A stretch of DNA of 64,000 bases from Leucaena leucocephala (taxonomy: Eukaryota > Streptophyta > Magnoliopsida > Fabales > Fabaceae): assembly GCA_037074615.1 (NCBI GenBank), contig JAYWLJ010000065.1, positions 188,501 to 252,500 of the forward strand. Direction: 5' to 3'. Under the pieces are notes generated by a model that did not search any database, was not told the origin of the DNA, and saw only the letters and a list, made by a program, of their open reading frames with translations. Positions 24,327 to 35,791 of this stretch are shown here, piece after piece (position 1 is the first letter of the stretch; each line of letters starts with the position of its first letter). The position numbers were made by a program, and so were the translations under genes.

Positions 24327-25251
24327 ATGTCGATAAATTATGAAACCGGACTCCCTGGAAAGCTTGGCAAGTCTACTTTGCAGATAAATTATCATCGCTC
24401 GCAGAAAAATTCATCTGCCACCCGAAAACACAAAAATCCCAAAACTGTCCAAAATGGAACTTTTGGGCCATCCCGTGGTCTGGGTTTGGCAATTTCTACA
24501 GGGCAACGTCGATGTCGATAAATTATGAAACCGGACTCCCTGGAAATATTGGCAAGTCTACTTTGCAGATAAATTATCACCGCTCGCAGAAAAATTCATC
24601 TGGCACCCGAAAACACAAAAATCCCAAAACTGTACGAAATGGAACTTTTGGGCCATCGTGTGGTCTGGGTTTGGCAATTTCTACAGGGCAACGTAGATGT
24701 CGATAAATTATGAAACCGGACTCCCTGGAAAGCTTGGCAAGTCTACTTTGCAGATAAATTATCATCGCTCGCAGAAAAATTCATCTGCCACCCGAAAACA
24801 CAAAAATCCCAAAACTGTCCAAAATGGAACTTTTGGGCCATCCCGTGGTCTGGGTTTGGCAATTTCTACAGGGCAACGTCGATGTCGATAAATTATGAAA
24901 CCGGACTCCCTGGAAATATTGGCAAGTCTACTTTGCAGATAAATTATCACCGCTCGCAGAAAAATTCATCTGGCACCCGAAAACACAAAAATCCCAAAAC
25001 TGTACGAAATGGAACTTTTGGGCCATCGTGTGGTCTGGGTTTGGCAATTTCTACAGGGCAACGTAGATGTCGATAAATTATGAAACCGGACTCCCTGGAA
25101 AGCTTGGCAAGTCTACTTTGCAGATAAATTATCATCGCTCGCAGAAAAATTCATCTGCCACCCGAAAACACAAAAATCCCAAAACTGTCCAAAATGGAAC
25201 TTTTGGGCCATCCCGTGGTCTGGGTTTGGCAATTTCTATAGGGCAACGTCA
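24327..25251. repeat. Alternating 370-bp dimer run 4
   Basis: a-b-a-b-a. The final a monomer has private CTATAGGGCAACGTCAATG near 25235-25253, not present in the duplicate at 32648. Confidence 0.9.
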
Positions 25252-26175
25252 ATGTCGATAAATTATGAAACCGGACTCCCTGGAAATATTGGCAAGTCTA
25301 CTTTGCAGATAAATTATCACCGCTCGCAGAAAAATTCATCTGGCACCCGAAAACACAAAAATCCCAAAACTGTCCGAAATGGAACTTTTGGGCCATCCCG
25401 TGGTGTGTGTTTGGCAATTTCTACAGGGCAACGTCGATGTCGATAAATTATGAAACCGGACTCCCTGGAAAGATTGGCAAGTCTACTTTACAGATAAATT
25501 ATCACCGCTCGCAGAAAAATTCATCTGGCACCCGAAAACACAAAAATCCCAAAACTGTCCGAAATGGAACTTTTGGGCCATCCCGTGGTCTGGGTTTGGC
25601 AATTTCTACAGGGCAACGTAGATGTCGATAAATTATGAAACCGGACTCCCTGGAAAGATTGGCAAGTCTACTTTGCAGATAAATTATCACCGCTCGCAGA
25701 AAAATTCATCTGGCACCCGAAAGCACAAAAATCCGAAAACTGTCCGAAATGGAACTTTTGGGCCATCGTGTGGTCTGGGTTTGGCAATTTCTACAGGGTA
25801 ACGTAGATGTCGATAAATTATGAAACCGGACTCCCTCGAAAGCTTGGCAAGTCTACTTTGCAGATAAATTATCATCGCTCATAGAAAAATTCATCTGGCA
25901 ACCAAAATACAAAAATCCAAAAATTGTACGAAATGGAACTTTTGGGCCATCGTGTGGTCTGGGTTTGGCAATTTCTACAGGGCAACGTAGATGTCGATAA
26001 ATTATGAAACCGGACTCCCTGGAAAGCTTGGCAAGTCTACTTTGCAGATAAATTATCATCGCTCGCAGAAAAATTCATCTGCCACCCGAAAACACAAAAA
26101 TCCCAAAACTGTCCAAAATGGAACTTTTGGGCCATCCCGTGGTCTGGGTTTGGCAATTTCTACAGGGCAACGTCG
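25252..26175. repeat. Single copy of the 924-bp five-monomer unit
   Basis: Same order as at 15638. It has a private CTTTACAG near 25490 where other copies read CTTTGCAG. Confidence 0.9.
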
Positions 26176-27100
26176 ATGTCGATAAATTATGAAACCGGAC
26201 TCCCTGGAAATATTGGCAAGTCTACTTTGCAGATAAATTATCACCGCTCGCAGAAAAATTCATCTGGCACCCGAAAACACAAAAATCCCAAAACTGTCCG
26301 AAATGGAACTTTTGGGCCATCGTGTGGTCTGGGTTTGGCAATTTCTACAGGGCAACGTTGATGTCGATAAATTATGAAACCGGACTCCCTGGAAATATTG
26401 GCAAGTCTACTTTGCAGATAAATTATCACCGCTCGCAGAAAAATTCATCTGGCACCTGAAAATACAAAAATCCCAAAACTGTCCGAAATGGAACTTTTGG
26501 GCCATCGTGTGGTATGGGTTTGGCAATTTCTACAGGGCAACGTAGATGTCGATAAATTATGAAACCAGACTCCCTTGAAAGCCTGGCAAGTCTACTTATC
26601 AGATAAATTATCACCGCGCGCAGAAAAATTCATCTGGCACCCGAAAACACAAAAATCCCAAAACTGTCCGAAATGGAACTTTTGGGCCATCCCGTGGTCT
26701 GGGTTTGGCAATTTCTACAGGGCAACGTCGATGTCGATAAATTATGAAACCGGACTCCCTGGAAATATTGGCAAGTCTACTTTGCAGATAAATTATCACC
26801 GCTCGCAGAAAAATTCATCTGGCACCTGAAAATACAAAAATCCCAAAACTGTTCGAAATGGAACTTTTGGGCCATCGTGTGGTATGGGTTTGGCAATTTC
26901 TACAGGGCAACGTAGATGTCGATAAATTATGAAACCAGACTCCCTTGAAAGCCTGGCAAGTCTACTTATCAGATAAATTATCACCGCGCGCAGAAAAATT
27001 CATCTGGCACCCGAAAACACAAAAATCCCAAAACTGTCCGAAATGGAACTTTTGGGCCATCCCGTGGTCTGGGTTTGGCAATTTCTACAGGGCAACGTCG

Positions 27101-28210
27101 ATATCGATAAATTATGAAACCAGACTCCTTGGAAAGATTGGCAAGTCTACTTTGCAGATAAATTATCACCGCTCACAGAAAAATTCATCTGCCACCCGAA
27201 AACACAAAAATCCCAAAACTGTCCGAAATGGAACTTTTGGGCCATCCCGTGGTCTGGGTTTGGTAATTTCTACAGGGCAACGTAGATGTCGATAAATTAT
27301 GAAACCGGACTCCCTGGAAAGCTTGGAAAGTCTACTTTGCAGATAAATTATCACCGCTCGCAGAAAAATTCATCTGCCACCCGAAAACACAAAAATCTCA
27401 AAACTGTCCAAAATGGAACTATTGGGCCATCCCGTGGTCTGGGTTTGGTAATTTCTACAGGGCAACGTAGATGTCGATAAATTATGAAACCGGACTCCCT
27501 GGAAAGCTTGGAAAGTCTACTTTGCAGATAAATTATCACCGCTCGCAGAAAAATTCATCTGCCACCCGAAAACACAAAAATCTCAAAACTGTCCGAAATG
27601 GAACTTTTGGGCCATCCCGTGGTCTGGGTTTGGCAATTTCTACAGGGCAACGTCGATATCGATAAATTATGAAACCAGACTCCTTGGAAAGATTGGCAAG
27701 TCTACTTTGCAGATAAATTATCACCGCTCACAGAAAAATTCATCTGCCACCCGAAAACACAAAAATCCCAAAACTGTCCGAAATGGAACTTTTGGGCCAT
27801 CCCGTGGTCTGGGTTTGGTAATTTCTACAGGGCAACGTAGATGTCGATAAATTATGAAACCGGACTCCCTGGAAAGCTTGGAAAGTCTACTTTGCAGATA
27901 AATTATCACCGCTCGCAGAAAAATTCATCTGCCACCCGAAAACACAAAAATCTCAAAACTGTCCAAAATGGAACTATTGGGCCATCCCGTGATCTGGGTT
28001 TGGTAATTTCTACAGGGCAACGTAGATGTCGATAAATTATGAAACCGGACTCCCTGGAAAGCTTGGAAAGTCTACTTTGCAGATAAATTATCACCGCTCG
28101 CAGAAAAATTTATCTGCCACCCGAAAACACAAAAATCTCAAAACTGTCCAAAATGGAACTATTGGGCCATCCCGTGGTCTGGGTTTGGCAATTTCTACAG
28201 GGCAACGTAG
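27101..28210. repeat. 555-bp three-monomer unit, two copies
   Basis: Monomers 27101 and 27656 carry GTCGATATCGAT (EcoRV and ClaI sites) and CTCACAGAA; each is followed by two TTGGAAAG monomers, mostly with TCTCAAAACTG and, in several, ACTATTGGG. The same arrangement recurs at 34682-35791 in the duplicate block. A third GTCGATATCGAT monomer follows at a spacing of 740 bp (28396). Confidence 0.85.
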
Positions 28211-28765
28211 ATGTCGATAAATTATGAAACCAGACTCCCTTGAAAGCCTGGCAAGTCTACTTATCAGATAAATTATCACCGCGCGCAGAAAAATTCATCT
28301 GGCACCCGAAAACACAAAAATCCCAAAACTGTCCGAAATGGAACTTTTGGGCCATCCCGTGGTCTGGGTTTGGGAATTTCTACAGGGCAACGTCGATATC
28401 GATAAATTATGAAACCAGACTCCTTGGAAAGATTGGCAAGTCTACTTTGCAGATAAATTATCACCGCTCACAGAAAAATTCATCTGCCACCCGAAAACAC
28501 AAAAATCCCAAAACTGTCCGAAATGGAACTTTTGGGCCATCCCGTGGTCTGGGTTTGGCAATTTCTACAGGGCAACGTAGATGTCGATAAATTATGAAAC
28601 TGGACTCCCTGGAAATATTGGCAAGTCTACTTTGCAGATAAATTATCACCGCTCGCAGAAAAATTCATCTGCCACCCGAAAACACAAAAATCCCAAAACT
28701 GTCCAAAATGGAACTATTGGGCCATCCCGTGGTCTGGGTTTGGCAATTTCTACAGGGCAACGTAG

Positions 28766-28947
28766 ATGTCGATAAATTATGAGGGACTCCCTGGAAAGCT
28801 TGGAAAGTCTACTTTGCAGATAAATTATCACCGCTCGCAGAAAAATTCATCTGCCACCCGAAAACACAAAAATCTCAAAACTGTCCAAAATGGAACTATT
28901 GGGCCATCCCGTGGTCTGGGTTTGGCAATTTCTACAGGGCAACGTAG
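28766..28947 (+). repeat. 182-bp monomer (3-bp deletion)
   Basis: Reads TTATGAGGGACTCCC where the consensus has TTATGAAACCGGACTCCC. The exact partner is at 36347-36528. This rare event is a strong marker that the two 5-kb blocks share one origin. Confidence 0.95.
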
Positions 28948-29317
28948 ATGTCGATAAATTATGAAACTGGACTCCCTGGAAAGATTGGCAAGTCTACTTT
29001 GCAGATAAATTATCACCGCTCGCAGAAAAATTCATCTGCCACCCGAAAACACAAAAATCCCAAAACTGTCCGAATTGGAACTTTTGGGCCATCCCGTGGT
29101 CTGGGTTTGGCAATTTCTACAGGGCAACGTAGATGTCGATAAATTATGAAACCGGACTCCCTGGAAATATTGGCAAGTCTACTTTGCAGATAAATTATCA
29201 CCGCTCGCAGAAAAATTCATCTGGCACCCGAAAACACAAAAATCCCAAAACTGTCCGAAATGGAACTTTTGGGCCATCGTGTGGTCTGGGTTTGGCAATT
29301 TCTACAGGGCAATGTCG

Positions 29318-29687
29318 ACGTCGATAAATTATGAAACCGGACACCCTGGAAAGCTTGGCAAGTCTACTTTGAAGATAAATTATCACCGCTCGCAGAAAAA
29401 TTCATCTGGCGCCCGAAAACGCAAAAATCACAAAACTGTCCAAAATGGAACTTTTGGGCCATCCCGTGGTCTGGGTTTGACAATTTCTACAGGGCAAGGT
29501 CGATGTCGATAAATTATGAAACCAGACTCCCTGGAAATATTGGCAAGTCTACTTTGCAGATAAATTATCACCGCTCGCAGAAAAATTCATCTGACACCTG
29601 AAAACACAAAAATCACAAAACTGTCCGAAATGGAACTTTTGGGCCATCGTGTGGTCTGGGTTTGGCAATTTCTACAGGGCAACGTCG
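29318..29687 (+). repeat. Two strongly diverged monomers
   Basis: 29318-29502 has GTCGACGTCG at its start (SalI), GGACACCC, CTTTGAAG, GGCGCCCG, AACGCAAAAATCAC and TTTGACAATTTC. 29503-29687 has CTGACACCTG and AAATCACAAAACTG. Several of these are unique in the window, so these monomers have escaped recent homogenisation. Confidence 0.85.
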
Positions 29688-31389
29688 ATGTCGATAAATT
29701 ATGAAACCGGACTCCCTGGAAAGCTTGGCAAGTCTACTTTGCAGATAAATTATCACCGCTCGCAGAAAAATTCATCTGGCACCCGAAAACACAAAAATCC
29801 CAAAACTGTCCAAAATGGAACTTTTGGGCCATCGTGTGGTCTGGGTTTGGCAATTTCTACAGGGCAATGTCGATGTCGATAAATTATGAAACCGGACACC
29901 CTGGAAAGATTGGCAAGTCTACTTTGCAGATAAATTATCACCGCTCGCAGAAAAATTCATCTGGCACCCGAAAACACAAAAATCCCAAAACTGTCTGAAA
30001 TGGAACTTTTGGGCCATCGTGTGGTATGGGTTGGGCAATTTCTACAGGGCAATGTAGATGTCGATAAATTATGAAACCAGACTCCCTCGAAAGCTTGGCA
30101 AGTCTACTTATCAGATAAATTATCACCGCGCGCAGAAAAATTCATCTGGCACCCGAAAACGCAAAAATCCCAAAACTGTCCGAAATGGAACTTTTGGGCC
30201 ATCGTGTGGTCTGGGTTTGGCAATTTCTACAGGGCAACGTAGATGTCGATAAATTATGAAACCAGACTCCCTGGAAATATTGGCAAGTCTACTTTGCAGA
30301 TAAATTATCACCGCTCGCAGAAAAATTCATCTGGCACCCGAAAACACAAAAATCCCAAAACTGTCCGAAATGGAACTTTTGGGCCATCCCGTGGTCTGGG
30401 TTTGGCAATTTCTACAGGGCAACGTAGATGTCGATAAATTATGAAACCGGACTCCCTGGAAAGCTTGGCAAGTCTACTTTGCAGATAAATTATCACCGCT
30501 CGCAGAAAAATTCATCTGGCACCCGAAAACACAAAAATCCCAAAACTGTCCAAAACGGAACTTTTGGACCATCCCGTGGTCTGGGTTTGGCAATTTCTAC
30601 AGGGCAACGTAGATGTCGATAAATTATGAAACCGGACTCCATGGAAATATTGGCAAGTCTACTTTGCAGATAAATTATGACCGCTCATAGAAAAATTCAT
30701 CTGGCACCCGAAAACACAAAAATCCAAAAATTGTACGAAATGGAACTTTTGGGCCATCGTGTGGTCTGGGTTTGGCAATTTCTACAGGGCAACGTAGATG
30801 TCGATAAATTATGAAACCAGACTCCCTCGAAAGCCTGGCAAGTCTACTTATCAGATAAATTATCACCGCGCGCAGAAAAATTCATCTGGCACCCGAAAAC
30901 ACAAAAATCCCAAAACTGTCCGAAATGGAACTTTTGGGCCATCCCGTGGTCTGGGTTTGGCAATTTCTACAGGGCAACGTCGATGTCGATAAATTATGAA
31001 ACTGGACTCCCTGGAAATATTGGCAAGTCTACTTTGCAGATAAATTATCACCGCTCGCAGAAAAATTCATCTGGCACCCGAAAACACAAAAATCCCAAAA
31101 CTGTCCGCAATGGAACTTTTGGGCCATCCCGTGGTCTGGGTTTGGCAATTTCTATAGGGCAACGTAGATGTCGATAAATTATGAAACCCGACTCCCTTGA
31201 AAGCCTGGCAAGTCTACTTATCAGATAAATTATCACCGCTCGCAGAAAAATTCATCTGGCACCCGAAAACACAAAAATCTCAAAACTGTCCAAAATGGAA
31301 CTATTGGGCCATCCCGTGGTCTGGGTTTGGCAATTTCTACAGGGCAACGTAGATGTCGATAAATTATGAAACCGGACTCCCTGGAAAGA

Positions 31390-31418
31390 TTGGCAAGTCT
31401 ACTTTGCAGATAAATTAT
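31390..31418 (+). repeat. Internal module 1 of the monomer (29 bp)
   Basis: This sub-segment, starting TTGGCAAGTCTACTTTGCA and ending GATAAATTAT, aligns with module 2 (31512-31552). TTGGCAA, TCTAC, GCA and GATAAATTAT are shared in the same order. Module 1 lacks about 12 bp present in module 2, mostly between GCA and GATAAATTAT. Shown here for the type monomer; it is present in essentially every monomer. A variant class has TTGGAAAG in place of TTGGCAAG (for example 27286-28210), and another has TTATCAG in place of TTTGCAG (for example 30798). Confidence 0.85.
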
Positions 31419-31430
31419 CACCGCTCGCAG

Positions 31431-31480
31431 AAAAATTCATCTGGCACCCGAAAACACAAAAATCCCAAAACTGTCCGAAA
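31431..31480 (+). other. A-tract cluster of the monomer
   Basis: Monomer positions 79-128 hold five runs of 3-5 A with centres near 81, 100.5, 108, 116.5 and 127. Some spacings (about 19, 10.5 and 19 bp) are close to whole helical turns and others are not. Such tracts can bend DNA and are frequent in satellites. Bending here is a prediction. Confidence 0.5.
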
Positions 31481-31493
31481 TGGAACTTTTGGG
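31464..31493. repeat. Inverted repeat CCCAAAA-N16-TTTTGGG within the monomer
   Basis: CCCAAAA (monomer 112-118) and TTTTGGG (135-141) are perfect 7-bp complements separated by 16 nt. Inside the spacer TCC and GGA could add three pairs around a GAAAT loop. The arms recur in most monomers. The class with TCTCAAAA and TATTGGG (for example 27286-28210) breaks both arms without compensating, so there is no sign that pairing is conserved by selection. Confidence 0.7.
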
Positions 31494-31511
31494 CCATCCC
31501 GTGGTCTGGGT

Positions 31512-31552
31512 TTGGCAATTTCTACAGGGCAACGTAGATGTCGATAAATTAT
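31512..31552 (+). repeat. Internal module 2 of the monomer (41 bp, crosses the chosen monomer boundary)
   Basis: It begins TTGGCAATTTCTACAGGGCA and ends GATAAATTAT in the next monomer. About 25 of the 29 bases of module 1 match in order. Module starts are 122 bp apart and module ends 134 bp apart. The shared order suggests that the 185-bp monomer arose from, or contains, an old partial duplication. That is inference from sequence similarity only. Confidence 0.8.
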
Positions 31553-31907
31553 GAAACCGGACTCCCTGGAAAGATTGGCAAGTCTACTTTGCAGATAAAT
31601 TATCACCGCTCGCAGAAAAATTCATCTGGCACCCGAAAGCACAAAAATCCGAAAACTGTCCGAAATGGAACTTTTGGGCCATCGTGTGGTCTGGGTTTGG
31701 CAATTTCTACAGGGCAACGTCGATGTCGATAAATTATGAAACCGGACTCCCTGGAAATATTGGCAAGTCTACTTTGCAGATAAATTATCACCGCTCGCAG
31801 AAAAATTCATCTGGCACCCGAAAACACAAAAATCCCAAAACTGTACGAAATGGAACTTTTGGGCCATCGTGTGGTCTGGGTTTGGCAATTTCTACAGGGC
31901 AACGTAG

Positions 31908-32832
31908 ATGTCGATAAATTATGAAACCGGACTCCCTGGAAAGCTTGGCAAGTCTACTTTGCAGATAAATTATCATCGCTCGCAGAAAAATTCATCTGCC
32001 ACCCGAAAACACAAAAATCCCAAAACTGTCCAAAATGGAACTTTTGGGCCATCCCGTGGTCTGGGTTTGGCAATTTCTACAGGGCAACGTCGATGTCGAT
32101 AAATTATGAAACCGGACTCCCTGGAAATATTGGCAAGTCTACTTTGCAGATAAATTATCACCGCTCGCAGAAAAATTCATCTGGCACCCGAAAACACAAA
32201 AATCCCAAAACTGTACGAAATGGAACTTTTGGGCCATCGTGTGGTCTGGGTTTGGCAATTTCTACAGGGCAACGTAGATGTCGATAAATTATGAAACCGG
32301 ACTCCCTGGAAAGCTTGGCAAGTCTACTTTGCAGATAAATTATCATCGCTCGCAGAAAAATTCATCTGCCACCCGAAAACACAAAAATCCCAAAACTGTC
32401 CAAAATGGAACTTTTGGGCCATCCCGTGGTCTGGGTTTGGCAATTTCTACAGGGCAACGTCGATGTCGATAAATTATGAAACTGGACTCCCTGGAAATAT
32501 TGGCAAGTCTACTTTGCAGATAAATTATCACCGCTCGCAGAAAAATTCATCTGGCACCCGAAAACACAAAAATCCCAAAACTGTACGAAATGGAACTTTT
32601 GGGCCATCGTGTGGTCTGGGTTTGGCAATTTCTACAGGGCAACGTAGATGTCGATAAATTATGAAACCGGACTCCCTGGAAAGCTTGGCAAGTCTACTTT
32701 GCAGATAAATTATCATCGCTCGCAGAAAAATTCATCTGCCACCCGAAAACACAAAAATCCCAAAACTGTCCAAAATGGAACTTTTGGGCCATCCCGTGGT
32801 CTGGGTTTGGCAATTTCTACAGGGCAACGTCG
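31908..32832. repeat. Alternating 370-bp dimer run 5
   Basis: a-b-a-b-a, the duplicate of run 4 at offset 7581. Monomer 32463 has CTGG where run 4 has CCGG. Confidence 0.9.
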
Positions 32833-33756
32833 ATGTCGATAAATTATGAAACCGGACTCCCTGGAAATATTGGCAAGTCTACTTTGCAGATAAATTATCA
32901 CCGCTCGCAGAAAAATTCATCTGGCACCCGAAAACACAAAAATCCCAAAACTGTCCGAAATGGAACTTTTGGGCCATCCCGTGGTGTGTGTTTGGCAATT
33001 TCTACAGGGCAACGTCGATGTCGATAAATTATGAAACCGGACTCCCTGGAAAGATTGGCAAGTCTACTTTGCAGATAAATTATCACCGCTCGCAGAAAAA
33101 TTCATCTGGCACCCGAAAACACAAAAATCCCAAAACTGTCCGAAATGGAACTTTTGGGCCATCCCGTGGTCTGGGTTTGGCAATTTCTACAGGGCAACGT
33201 AGATGTCGATAAATTATGAAACCGGACTCCCTGGAAAGATTGGCAAGTCTACTTTGCAGATAAATTATCACCGCTCGCAGAAAAATTCATCTGGCACCCG
33301 AAAGCACAAAAATCCGAAAACTGTCCGAAATGGAACTTTTGGGCCATCGTGTGGTCTGGGTTTGGCAATTTCTACAGGGTAACGTAGATGTCGATAAATT
33401 ATGAAACCGGACTCCCTCGAAAGCTTGGCAAGTCTACTTTGCAGATAAATTATCATCGCTCATAGAAAAATTCATCTGGCAACCAAAATACAAAAATCCA
33501 AAAATTGTACAAAATGGAACTTTTGGGCCATCGTGTGGTCTGGGTTTGGCAATTTCTACAGGGCAACGTAGATGTCGATAAATTATGAAACTGGACTCCC
33601 TGGAAAGCTTGGCAAGTCTACTTTGCAGATAAATTATCATCGCTCGCAGAAAAATTCATCTGCCACCCGAAAACACAAAAATCCCAAAACTGTCCAAAAT
33701 GGAACTTTTGGGCCATCCCGTGGTCTGGGTTTGGCAATTTCTACAGGGCAACGTCG
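32833..33756. repeat. Single copy of the 924-bp five-monomer unit
   Basis: Duplicate of 25252-26175 at offset 7581. Its 184-bp member reads TGTACAAAATGG near 33505 instead of TGTACGAAATGG. Confidence 0.9.
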
Positions 33757-34681
33757 ATGTCGATAAATTATGAAACCGGACTCCCTGGAAATATTGGCAA
33801 GTCTACTTTGCAGATAAATTATCACCGCTCGCAGAAAAATTCATCTGGCACCCGAAAACACAAAAATCCCAAAACTGTCCGAAATGGAACTTTTGGGCCA
33901 TCGTGTGGTCTGGGTTTGGCAATTTCTACAGGGCAACGTTGATGTCGATAAATTATGAAACCGGACTCCCTGGAAATATTGGCAAGTCTACTTTGCAGAT
34001 AAATTATCACCGCTCGCAGAAAAATTCATCTGGCACCTGAAAATACAAAAATCCCAAAACTGTCCGAAATGGAACTTTTGGGCCATCGTGTGGTATGGGT
34101 TTGGCAATTTCTACAGGGCAACGTAGATGTCGATAAATTATGAAACCAGACTCCCTTGAAAGCCTGGCAAGTCTACTTATCAGATAAATTATCACCGCGC
34201 GCAGAAAAATTCATCTGGCACCCGAAAACACAAAAATCCCAAAACTGTCCGAAATGGAACTTTTGGGCCATCCCTTGGTCTGGGTTTGGCAATTTCTACA
34301 GGGCAACGTCGATGTCGATAAATTATGAAACCGGACTCCCTGGAAATATTGGCAAGTCTACTTTGCAGATAAATTATCACCGCTCGCAGAAAAATTCATC
34401 TGGCACCTGAAAATACAAAAATCCCAAAACTGTTCGAAATGGAACTTTTGGGCCATCGTGTGGTATGGGTTTGGCAATTTCTACAGGGCAACGTAGATGT
34501 CGATAAATTATGAAACCAGACTCCCTTGAAAGCCTGGCAAGTCTACTTATCAGATAAATTATCACCGCGCGCAGAAAAATTCATCTGGCACCCGAAAACA
34601 CAAAAATCCCAAAACTGTCCGAAATGGAACTTTTGGGCCATCCCGTGGTCTGGGTTTGGCAATTTCTACAGGGCAACGTCG

Positions 34682-35791
34682 ATATCGATAAATTATGAAA
34701 CCAGACTCCTTGGAAAGATTGGCAAGTCTACTTTGCAGATAAATTATCACCGCTCACAGAAAAATTCATCTGCCACCCGAAAACACAAAAATCCCAAAAC
34801 TGTCCGAAATGGAACTTTTGGGCCATCCCGTGGTCTGGGTTTGGTAATTTCTACAGGGCAACGTAGATGTCGATAAATTATGAAACCGGACTCCCTGGAA
34901 AGCTTGGAAAGTCTACTTTGCAGATAAATTATCACCGCTCGCAGAAAAATTCATCTGCCACCCGAAAACACAAAAATCTCAAAACTGTCCAAAATGGAAC
35001 TATTGGGTCATCCCGTGGTCTGGGTTTGGTAATTTCTACAGGGCAACGTAGATGTCGATAAATTATGAAACCGGACTCCCTGGAAAGCTTGGAAAGTCTA
35101 CTTTGCAGATAAATTATCACCGCTCGCAGAAAAATTCATCTGCCACCCGAAAACACAAAAATCTCAAAACTGTCCGAAATGGAACTTTTGGGCCATCCCG
35201 TGGTCTGGGTTTGGCAATTTCTACAGGGCAACGTCGATATCGATAAATTATGAAACCAGACTCCTTGGAAAGATTGGCAAGTCTACTTTGCAGATAAATT
35301 ATCACCGCTCACAGAAAAATTCATCTGCCACCCGAAAACACAAAAATCCCAAAACTGTCCGAAATGGAACTTTTGGGCCATCCCGTGGTCTGGGTTTGGT
35401 AATTTCTACAGGGCAACGTAGATGTCGATAAATTATGAAACCGGACTCCCTGGAAAGCTTGGAAAGTCTACTTTGCAGATAAATTATCACCGCTCGCAGA
35501 AAAATTCATCTGCCACCCGAAAACACAAAAATCTCAAAACTGTCCAAAATGGAACTATTGGGCCATCCCGTGATCTGGGTTTGGTAATTTCTACAGGGCA
35601 ACGTAGATGTCGATAAATTATGAAACCGGACTCCCTGGAAAGCTTGGAAAGTCTACTTTGCAGATAAATTATCACCGCTCGCAGAAAAATTTATCTGCCA
35701 CCCGAAAACACAAAAATCTCAAAACTGTCCAAAATGGAACTATTGGGCCATCCCGTGGTCTGGGTTTGGCAATTTCTACAGGGCAACGTAG
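34682..35791. repeat. 555-bp three-monomer unit, two copies (duplicate)
   Basis: Copy of 27101-28210 at offset 7581. A private GGGTCATCC replaces GGGCCATCC near 35009. Confidence 0.85.

Larger units (their letters stand above)
24260..29309. repeat. 5.05-kb duplicated block, left copy (partner 31841-36890)
   Basis: Offset is 7581 bp (41 monomers less 4 bases). By eye I found about eight single-base differences, near 24902, 25239, 25251, 25490, 25929, 26010, 26694 and 27428, or roughly 99.8% identity. Shared rare marks are CCGTGATCTGGG (27991), AAATTTATCTGCC (28108), TTTGGGAATTTC (28371) and the 182-bp monomer. The right limit is at 29310, where the copies read GGGCAATG and GGGTAACG. Confidence 0.9.
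31353..31537 (+). repeat. Representative (type) monomer, 185 bp
   Basis: Chosen because it carries the common base at most variable sites. Order of landmarks (monomer positions): first GATAAATTAT 6-15; a variable triplet at 20-22 (CCG, CTG, CCA, CCC, CAG); CTCCCTGGAAA with a variable base at 31; the most informative site at 35-38 (AGCTT giving HindIII, ATATT giving SspI, GATT, or GCCT); TTGGCAAGTCTAC 38-50; second GATAAATTAT 57-66; CACCGCTCGCAG with several variants (67-78); an A-rich tract 79-128 with variable TGGCACCC/TGCCACCC; GTCCGAAATGG variants at 121-131; CCATCCCGTGG or CCATCGTGTGG at 142-152; TTGGCAATTTCTAC 160-173; and ACGTAG or ACGTCG at the end. These sites define the variant classes used in the other entries. 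Confidence 0.95.
29310..31840. repeat. More divergent block between the two 5.05-kb copies
   Basis: About 14 monomers. The first ones carry many private bases (next entry); 29873 has GGACACCC. From about 29930 to 31430 the block resembles 39546-41046 at offset 9616, including TCCGCAATGG and the CCCGACTCCCTTGAAAGCC monomer. 30425-31107 also matches 36896-37578 at offset 6471. It is a mosaic of types from both flanks. Confidence 0.8.

Noticed and set aside
31482..31530. G-quadruplex in the G-run segment
   Set aside because: Runs are mostly GG with uneven loops, including a loop of about 10 nt. At best a weak two-tetrad candidate, so I do not list it as a feature.
31353..31537. Promoters, terminators and polyadenylation signals in the monomer
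   Set aside because: AT-rich GATAAATTAT and A-tracts give weak look-alikes, but no convincing TATA/initiator pair, no AATAAA in the consensus, and no linked gene.
31353..31537. Identity with a named satellite (for example Arabidopsis CEN180 or primate alpha satellite)
   Set aside because: The length is similar, but I see no recognisable shared sequence with families I know. Naming it would be a guess.
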